Source: Euphorbia lathyris (lineage: Eukaryota; Streptophyta; Magnoliopsida; Malpighiales; Euphorbiaceae). Taken from it: a stretch of DNA of 64,000 bases. Shown piece after piece: positions 57,792-64,000 of the stretch (the stretch's first letter is position 1; each line of letters starts with the position of its first letter). Below the pieces are notes generated by a model. The model was not told the DNA's origin. It worked only from the letters and a program-made list of their open reading frames with translations, and ran no database searches. A program made the translations under genes and the position numbers. The stretch lies in the NCBI RefSeq assembly GCF_963576675.1, contig NC_088911.1:90921256-90985255 (forward strand). The letters are read 5' to 3'.

Positions 57792-60032
57792 CTACCTTCG
57801 TAAAGATCCATAATTCCGCGTTACCTGTAATAAGAACGGTCATTTTCAAGTCCAACTTTAAAGTGGTAGAATATAAAGTACTACTATTTATGTTTACATA
57901 TGTAATAGGAGTTGTAATATGCACACATGACTACACAAATAAAGCATCACCTACCCGAGTTTGTGACTTGTTTAATCTCTTTCCCGCATCATCATCATCA
58001 TCATCGTCATCATCCTTGCCCATAAGCAATCTCATTGTTGAGTTATCCGCTTTCTTTCCCCGCTTTGATGCTATGGCACCTCTACCTCTTCCCCTAGTAG
58101 CAGCTCTTTTGCGTCCTTTGCCTTGAAGACCTTCACCGTCATCCTTCAAAAGAACAAATTTTATTACATGGACTTTACTTTTACACATCCAATTTCATGT
58201 CAACTCATTCCATTCAAAGCAGAAGAAAATCTGGAGTCTCTGCACTAAAGCGGTAGATATACAACGTTGATACAAACTAATGCAGTTAGGTGGTCCTCCC
58301 TAACAATGGTTTCATTTAATGCTAAATTCAAAGGTGTAACAGTAGTTGCCAGAAGTTAATTTCAGGGATACTATAACCGGCCGATGGCTTTTTCTTTTTC
58401 TGTAAGAGTTGTTTGTACAGCAAGGTGTACTACATGATAGGCTATCGATTTTGATATTTCATAGCTATACAGTACCATATCCATATGATAACAACTTCAA
58501 TTTAACACAGGAAAAACGATAAATGGCCAAAAGTGGCATGATTCATAAACTTATGGAAATATAAGCCCATACCGAACTGTCTTCAACCTCATTAATTATA
58601 TTATTCTCAGCATCTTCACTCGAAGCAGAATCCACATTTTCATCCTCATTGACAGCGCTTCTAACAGCAGCAGTTGCAACAACTGAAGCAGATCTGCAAC
58701 ACCATAAGTTGAGAAAGAAGAATATGATTATGAGCATTCCCACATTCTATTATATGCATTCTTTTAACAACTTGAGGAAATAAGATTAGAAGATGTTTCA
58801 TTTCTTCCACATTGCACAGCAGTTGAGAGATAGGAAGCTACCTACTATGCTGCATTTTCAGTCTCCCCAGCCACCAAAATTATTAACCAAATAGAGGTGG
58901 GTTGTAAAACTCAAAATATTTTACAAGATATTGAACTATGAGCTACTTTGAACATTTATTCATACTATAAACACGTAGCCAGTCTATAAGTTCATTTAGA
59001 TAAAGTTGTGATATATATCGGGAAGATCATAGTTTGTTTATACAGATTATAGAACCGAACCCGAACCGGTAAAAACTTTGGTTCAAGTTATTTTTCTGAT
59101 TCGATTTGGATTTCATTTTAGTAAAATTTTGATTTTGATTTTGGTTTTGGTTTTTGGTTCAGTTGTGGAGTACAAAAATTACCGACTTCCACGCTTATTT
59201 ATTCATAAATTATAGTTATCTTTTATATATTATTTGTAGAAAATATCTGTTTTGTTAATTGAATTTGATTTATTTATTTTATTGTTTGTTTTTTTAACAT
59301 GAATAAAAATGAAAAAGAAAATAGTAATTCATTTTGGTTAGTTCGGTCCGAACCGAATAAAATCAGTTCAGTTATTTTCAGTTTTCTAGTATCTTCAGTT
59401 CGTTTTGGTTTCCATAATTCTTCTATTTTCTATTTTCGGATAGGTTAACCAACAGTTCGATTACCCAAACCGAATGGTCTTCCCTAGTTATATAACAAGA
59501 CGGTTTATATTTGTTATAGCAGCTATGCAATTAGTCATTTCTAACAGAACAAACCTTTGAGACTGGCGAAACCCAAGAGTTGCATCCAGAGTTGTTTGCT
59601 TCAAGCTAGTCGAACCTCTGCCCCTACCCCTGCCCCTCCCTCTTGTAGAAGTTTTACCCCTACCCGCTTCTGAAGCATCACGAGAAGACCTAGAAGATAC
59701 TCTCGATCCTTTCTGGTTTTTACCAGATGCTCTTGAACCAAATACCTGTGCTGTGTCCTCATCGTCGCTAAAAGAAATAGCACTTCCAATTGCTGTGGCA
59801 CTTGAGCTTCTAAAATCCTACATAAAATTGATAATAGGAGCTCAGGTAGCTGATAATGGTTCCATGTAGCTAGTTCAACTTCAACGAATACATAGAAAGA
59901 AGAGACATGCTTAGATCCTAACGGAATAAAGAAAAGGAAGATTGCAAAATGCAAATCAATAACCTCCATGGAAGGGGCACCAGATGTTGATTGTGGAGCA
60001 TCCTTGGACATAGACCTTTCCTTAACACGTTC
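57792..60032 (-). CDS. MRE11: Double-strand-break repair nuclease MRE11, C-terminal part (last five exons)
   Basis: MRE11 is the nuclease of the MRN complex (MRE11-RAD50-NBS1), which detects and trims DNA ends in the nucleus for repair, meiosis and telomere care. Exons on the minus strand: 60032-59964, 59817-59555, 58693-58573, 58143-57955 and 57824-57792. They join in frame to 224 residues plus stop, with GT..AG borders. Visible: a Ser-rich acidic part (ISFSDDEDTAQ), the Gly/Arg-rich motif RGRGRGRGRG, the plant-typical QTTLDATLGFRQSQRSASVV, a second RGRGRG, a run of nine Asp encoded by a GAT/GAC repeat, and the end VTRNYGSLRR. The phosphodiesterase and capping domains are not in the window; they must lie past the copia element that starts at 60233. 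Identity rests on the C-terminus only, which is variable in general but close to plant MRE11 here. Confidence 0.85.
59043..59490. repeat. Possible MITE in the MRE11 intron
   Basis: It begins with GAACCGAACCCGAACCGG and ends with words such as CCCAAACCGAATGG, with opposed GGTTCGG/CCGAACC words between. This is the style of common plant MITEs with GAACCG ends. No clear target duplication. Confidence 0.4.
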
Positions 60033-60232
60033 CTGCAACAAATGTGTCCAGTTACATCAATAAACAATGGTGACGTTTACTTACATGCATACCGGGCTTT
60101 AACTAGTACCATGTCAGCTGCAGTGTCACTGCTGTTTAAATTTCGTAATATTACTGCATTCAAGGCACATACATGCCACCCACCCCAAAATAAAAAATAA
60201 AAATAAAAACAAAAACAAACCCTTGACATCTT

Positions 60233-60394
60233 TGTAACAATATGATTCTCAGTGATTGTTATTAAAGTGAAGTTCAGTATTTATACAGGATACAGTTCAT
60301 TCTAGGTGAACAACTATAATTAACAGTTTATCCTATATTCTAGGCTAGAGATAAATAATACAGAGAATAATAACTAAATACATAGTCTAATACA
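60233..60394 (-). repeat. 3' LTR of the Ale-like element
   Basis: 162 bp. On the minus strand it starts TGTATTAGAC at 60394 and ends TTGTTACA at 60233, with a TATA-like GTATAAATAC near 60280. ACGGGG directly before it is the polypurine tract. The other LTR is outside the window. Confidence 0.85.
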
Positions 60395-63325
60395 CCCCGT
60401 AGTCTTAAGGTTCGGAGGGCGAACGTTGAGACTATTTCGAAAATCCTCAAACAGTGTCGACGGTAGACCTTTGGTGAAGATGTCAGCGATTTGGTAACGA
60501 GAGGACACGTGAAGGACACGGACCTCTCCTTTGGCAACTCGTTCTCGGACAAAATGAATATCCATTTGCACATGCTTAGTGCGGTGGTGTTGAACCGGGT
60601 TGCCTGTCAGATAGACTGCGCTGATGTTGTCACAGTACACTAGGGAGGATTTCTGAATTGGACAGCCAAGTTCTAATAGGAGATTGCGGATCCAGCATGT
60701 CTCAGACACAACATTGGCAACGCCGCGATATTCGGCCTCTGCGCTGGAACGGGACAGCGTTGGCTGTCTCTTCGCGGACCACGAGACTAGGTTGTCTCCT
60801 AGGAATACACAGTAGCCTGATGTTGAACGGCGAGTGTCGGGACAGCCTGCCCAATCGGCATCCGTATATGAAACCAATTGACTGAGAGGAGATGCTAGGA
60901 GTGTGAGCCCAAACTCAATAGTGCCTTTAACATACCTGAGAATGCGTTTAAGGGCAGCCATGTGTGTTGTTTTGGGGTTGTGCATGAACAGGCAGACTTG
61001 TTGAACCGCGTATGAGATGTCAGGTCGGGTAAGAGTAAGATACTGAAGTGCACCAGCCAATCTTCTATATTCAGTAGGATCATGGTAAGCAGAACCAGAA
61101 GAGATACTTAACTTTTGCTTGGTGTCCACTGGGGTGGTGGCCGAATTGCAAGAGCTGAGTCCGGCTTTGTCAATAATTTCGGAAGCATACTTCCGCTGAG
61201 AGAGGAATAGTGACCCTGGAGAGTGAGTTACTGATATTCCCAAGAAGTAATGTAGGGGACCCAAGTCTTTCATTGCAAATTCGGAGCTCAATTGGGACAT
61301 TATGGAAGCCTGAAGTTTGTCAGAAGAGGTTATTAGCACTATATCATCAACATACAGAAGAAGGTAGGCCATGTCAGATCCTTGTTTGTAGACAAATAGA
61401 GAGCTGTCAGATATGCTATTGGAGAAACCGATTTTGATGACAAAATTAGCAAATCGTTGATACCAGGCCCGAGGAGCCTGTTTAAGGCCATACAAGGATT
61501 TTTGCAGCAGACAGACATGATCAGGATACTTGGGATCCCGGAACCCCAATGGTTGATGCATGTATACTGTTTCGTGAAGGTCCCCATGCAAGAATGCATT
61601 TTTGACGTCCAATTGCCGAATTTTCCAATTTTTAGACAGAGCTATGCTGAGGACAGCACTAATAGTAGCTGGTTTAACCACAGGGCTAAATGTTTCACCA
61701 CAATCAATCCCTGGCAACTGTCCTGAACCATTGCCAACCAATCTTGCTTTATATCGCTCAAAGGAGCCATCTGACTTCGTTTTGTGCCTGAAAATCCACC
61801 AACTACGAATAATATTAGCACATTTAGGACGGGGTACAAGTACCCACGTCTTATTTTGAATAAGAGCCTCAAATTCATCAGTCATGGCTTGTATCCAGTT
61901 TGGATCACTTAATGCAAGAGAAGGTGTTTTAGGAATAGGAGATATGGGAGAATTGGTTAAGACAGAGAGATTTAACATTCGACGGGGTTTGTGGATTCCA
62001 TGTTGGGCCCTTGTGGTCATTTTGTGAGTATTAGGAACCTGTATTTGAGGGGAAACGACAGAAGTATCAGACTGTGTTTGTGGTGCAGTAGAGGAGGATG
62101 TGGAAGATGATACGGACTCAGAGGTTTGTAATTGCGCTGTGCGCGCAGACGACGACTCGGAAGGACTGAAATTATGGGACGAGACCGGAGATGACGGTGA
62201 CGGAGTGGTGAGACTCGACGGAACAGCAGGTGACACGGACTGATTGGCGCGACTGGATATAGGGGTGGACGACGGTGATTGTTTCGACGCAACAGGAGAT
62301 GAGGACGCGATGGGTCTTGGAACTACGACTGACTCGAGGCTGACGGAGGGGCGACGAGGTGAGGGATTGCGGAAATGGACAGCGGGTAGGAAGTTGCTGT
62401 CCGACGCAGGAGGAAGTGAAGGGGAGGGATCGCAACTTTTAGGTGCGGTGGAAAACGGAAAGTTCGATTCGTCAAAGATAACATGTCGGGAGATGATTAT
62501 TTTATTTTTAGACGTGTCCAGACACTTATAGCCCCTATGATTGGATGGATATCCTAAAAATACACATGGAAAAGAACGAGATTCAAGCTTATTTCGAGTT
62601 TGGGATGGAATTAGAGGGAAACAAAGGCATCCGAAGACGCGCAAGTGAGAGTAACTAGGTTCCTGGTGATATAGAATTTTAGTTGGTGATTGATATCCTA
62701 GAACTCTGTGCGGATATATATTGAGAAGATAAGTGGCTAAATCGAGAGCGTGGTGCCAGAATTTAAGAGGGATGGAAGCATGATGCATGACTGTTCTAAT
62801 CAGATTATTAATAGTGCGAATGGTGCGTTCTGATTTTCCATTTTGGGGTGAGGTGTACGGACATGAGAACCGGAATTGCATGCCGTTAGTTTGACAGAAT
62901 TGTTTGAAAGAATTATTATTGAATTCACCCCCATTGTCACATTGAAAAACTTTAATTTCTCTTTCAAATTGAGTTCTGACATAGGACCGAAAAATAAGAA
63001 AGACAGAGTAGACTTGTGATTTGTGAGCTAGCGGAAAGGTCCATAAAAAATTGGTGTAAGAGTCGAGAAATAATACATAAAACCGATGACCACCTGAGCT
63101 AAGGACGGGTGAAGTCCAGATATCACTATGAATTAAATCAAAGGGCATACATGCAAAATTGTTCGAGGACCGAAAAGGTAATTTTACTTGTTTTCCATTA
63201 ATACAAGAAGAACAAACAGAATCAACCTTAACTTTATTACAAGGAATCAAATTTTTATTGACCAGGGCGTTCAAAACAGGAGGCCCTGGATGTCCTAATC
63301 TATGATGCCAAACGGCGGAAGACAA
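60374..63325 (-). CDS. Copia pol: integrase, reverse transcriptase, RNase H (one open frame)
   Basis: 983 codons without a stop. Residues 1-60: pre-integrase zinc region (HHRLGHPG, CSSCINGK). About 60-200: integrase core with HSDIW, CDNGGEF and a Glu in KSERTIR (D-D-E). Then a Ser/Pro-rich linker (about 300-440). Reverse transcriptase at about 490-700 has IRQLDVKNAFLHG, SLYGLKQAPRAWY and LLYVDDIVLI. RNase H at about 800-965 has YTDADWAG, SSAEAEYRG, YCDNISAVYL and IADIFTKGL. The stop codon lies 20 bases inside the 3' LTR. The first Met is not a true start: protease and gag come from an upstream frame that overlaps it by 31 bases. Coding potential is high, so the element is young. Confidence 0.9.
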   Translation of the reverse strand: MSSAVWHHRLGHPGPPVLNALVNKNLIPCNKVKVDSVCSSCINGKQVKLPFRSSNNFACMPFDLIHSDIWTSPVLSSGGHRFYVLFLDSYTNFLWTFPLAHKSQVYSVFLIFRSYVRTQFEREIKVFQCDNGGEFNNNSFKQFCQTNGMQFRFSCPYTSPQNGKSERTIRTINNLIRTVMHHASIPLKFWHHALDLATYLLNIYPHRVLGYQSPTKILYHQEPSYSHLRVFGCLCFPLIPSQTRNKLESRSFPCVFLGYPSNHRGYKCLDTSKNKIIISRHVIFDESNFPFSTAPKSCDPSPSLPPASDSNFLPAVHFRNPSPRRPSVSLESVVVPRPIASSSPVASKQSPSSTPISSRANQSVSPAVPSSLTTPSPSSPVSSHNFSPSESSSARTAQLQTSESVSSSTSSSTAPQTQSDTSVVSPQIQVPNTHKMTTRAQHGIHKPRRMLNLSVLTNSPISPIPKTPSLALSDPNWIQAMTDEFEALIQNKTWVLVPRPKCANIIRSWWIFRHKTKSDGSFERYKARLVGNGSGQLPGIDCGETFSPVVKPATISAVLSIALSKNWKIRQLDVKNAFLHGDLHETVYMHQPLGFRDPKYPDHVCLLQKSLYGLKQAPRAWYQRFANFVIKIGFSNSISDSSLFVYKQGSDMAYLLLYVDDIVLITSSDKLQASIMSQLSSEFAMKDLGPLHYFLGISVTHSPGSLFLSQRKYASEIIDKAGLSSCNSATTPVDTKQKLSISSGSAYHDPTEYRRLAGALQYLTLTRPDISYAVQQVCLFMHNPKTTHMAALKRILRYVKGTIEFGLTLLASPLSQLVSYTDADWAGCPDTRRSTSGYCVFLGDNLVSWSAKRQPTLSRSSAEAEYRGVANVVSETCWIRNLLLELGCPIQKSSLVYCDNISAVYLTGNPVQHHRTKHVQMDIHFVRERVAKGEVRVLHVSSRYQIADIFTKGLPSTLFEDFRNSLNVRPPNLKTTGCIRLCI

Positions 63326-64000
63326 AGCAGTAAAGACAGATGGAGACGACGTGAATTGTGGGAGCTAGAGGTGACTGGATACAGAGCGCCGGAACTTTTA
63401 CATCTCATGATAATAGTGCCCGTCTGTAAATCCTTCACAGAAAAACCGAAGGGATCAAATTCCACAGAAACTTGGTTATCTTTAGTAAATTGACGGACGG
63501 AAATAAGATTTTTGATAAGATGAGGTGCATGCAAAACATTGGTTAACTTTAAAGGGTGATGTTTAGAAGCTAAAACTGCATTACCAAATCCACAAACAGG
63601 CATACAATGACCATTACCGACAATGATATTTTCATTGAGGCTCGAATTAAAATAAGAGGTGAGTGTACCTTTGTCGGCTGTCATGTGTGAGGTAGCTCCG
63701 GTGTCCATGTGCCATTGATCAGAAGGTGGAGCTATTGTCATGGTGTGCATGGCTTCCGCAATGTCAGTAGGCACATATGATGATGCTTCCATATTAAGAT
63801 GTGCTTGCTGCATAGGGGGACGAGGCCCCAAAATACCAGACCCTGACGGTTGTCTGCCTGATGTAGGATAAGGGCAGGGAGGAGATGCCCATTGTTGCGG
63901 TGGTGCCCAAGGGTAGGTATATCCCCAAGGAGCAATAGGAGCAGGGCGATAATGTGGAGGCTGAGACGACCGATGATGATGTCGACCACCTCTGCCACGA
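63295..64000 (-). pseudogene. Copia gag end and protease, out of frame with pol
   Basis: It reads on the minus strand from the window edge: a His/Pro/Gly-rich gag C-terminus (PAPIAPWGYTYPWAPPQQW), then the protease with the catalytic motif HMDTGATSHMTA, then QFTKDNQVSVEFDPFGFSVKD and SGALYPVTSSSH. It ends in a stop at 63295 in another frame than the integrase. The family normally has gag, protease and integrase in one frame here, and the expected link reappears in the integrase frame from about 63360 (SSPSVFTALSSAVWHH). So a single-base indel near 63360 is likely. It cannot be excluded that this is a sequencing error. Confidence 0.75.

Larger units (their letters stand above)
60233..64000 (-). 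mobile_element. Ale/Retrofit-like Ty1/copia element, 3' part, running off the window
   Basis: A minus-strand copia element with a short 3' LTR (60233-60394) and pol with little decay; gag and the 5' LTR lie beyond 64000. It stands upstream of the last five MRE11 exons, on the same strand as MRE11, so it most likely sits in an MRE11 intron. The 5 bases left of the LTR are ATCTT, so a matching ATCTT right of the 5' LTR would close the insertion. The short LTR and protein style (DTGATSHMT, SRSSAEAEYR) suit Ale/Retrofit. Confidence 0.9.

Noticed and set aside
57698..58126. 142-codon plus-strand open frame with Ser run
   Set aside because: It is the complement of the MRE11 exon at 57955-58143 (the Ser run is the antisense of the Asp run).

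Overview
The window is nuclear DNA of a flowering plant, almost certainly a eudicot. It is AT-rich, its genes have many introns bounded by GT..AG, and it carries a plant myosin VIII, an LHCII antenna gene, a plant MRE11 C-terminus and plant lineages of Ty1/copia and LINE elements. The species cannot be fixed from the sequence.

Layout. 1-5714: two decayed Ty1/copia 3' halves that form a 2.6-kb tandem duplication. 5860-19437 (+): a complete myosin VIII gene, 24 coding exons that join into one 1221-residue reading frame; its introns hold two MITEs and an LTR-like fragment. 20011-21018 (-): a complete three-exon LHCB3-type gene, convergent with the myosin. 21504-22404: a palindromic MITE. 22529-39346: a minus-strand LINE split by an 11.6-kb SIRE-like Ty1/copia element (25987-37577); both insertions keep target-site duplications. 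39965-41179: a 5'-truncated LINE whose RNase H frame is still open. 41223-43950: a copia 3' end, another LINE tail and inverted-repeat elements. 44300-47521 (+): a six-exon gene for a 444-residue basic protein I do not recognise. 48150-57000: a non-coding zone dense in MITEs, including a three-deep nest of long-inverted-repeat elements (48740-50663), foldback elements, a tRNA-Val(AAC) gene, a (TA)n tract and a short solo-LTR-like element. 57792-60032 (-): the last five exons of MRE11. 60233-64000 (-): the 3' part of an Ale/Retrofit-like copia element that lies in the next upstream intron or flank of MRE11 and runs off the window.

The host genes have no operon-like link: a cytoskeletal motor, a photosystem II antenna protein, a DNA-break repair nuclease and an unknown protein. 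Most of the rest is mobile DNA. The most unusual items are the extra open reading frame downstream of pol in the SIRE-like element (about 990 codons, three in-frame stops, no frameshift), the nested MITEs with complete 9-bp target duplications at each level, and the unrecognised 444-residue protein. All exon joins were made by hand from splice consensus and protein-family continuity, without transcript data.
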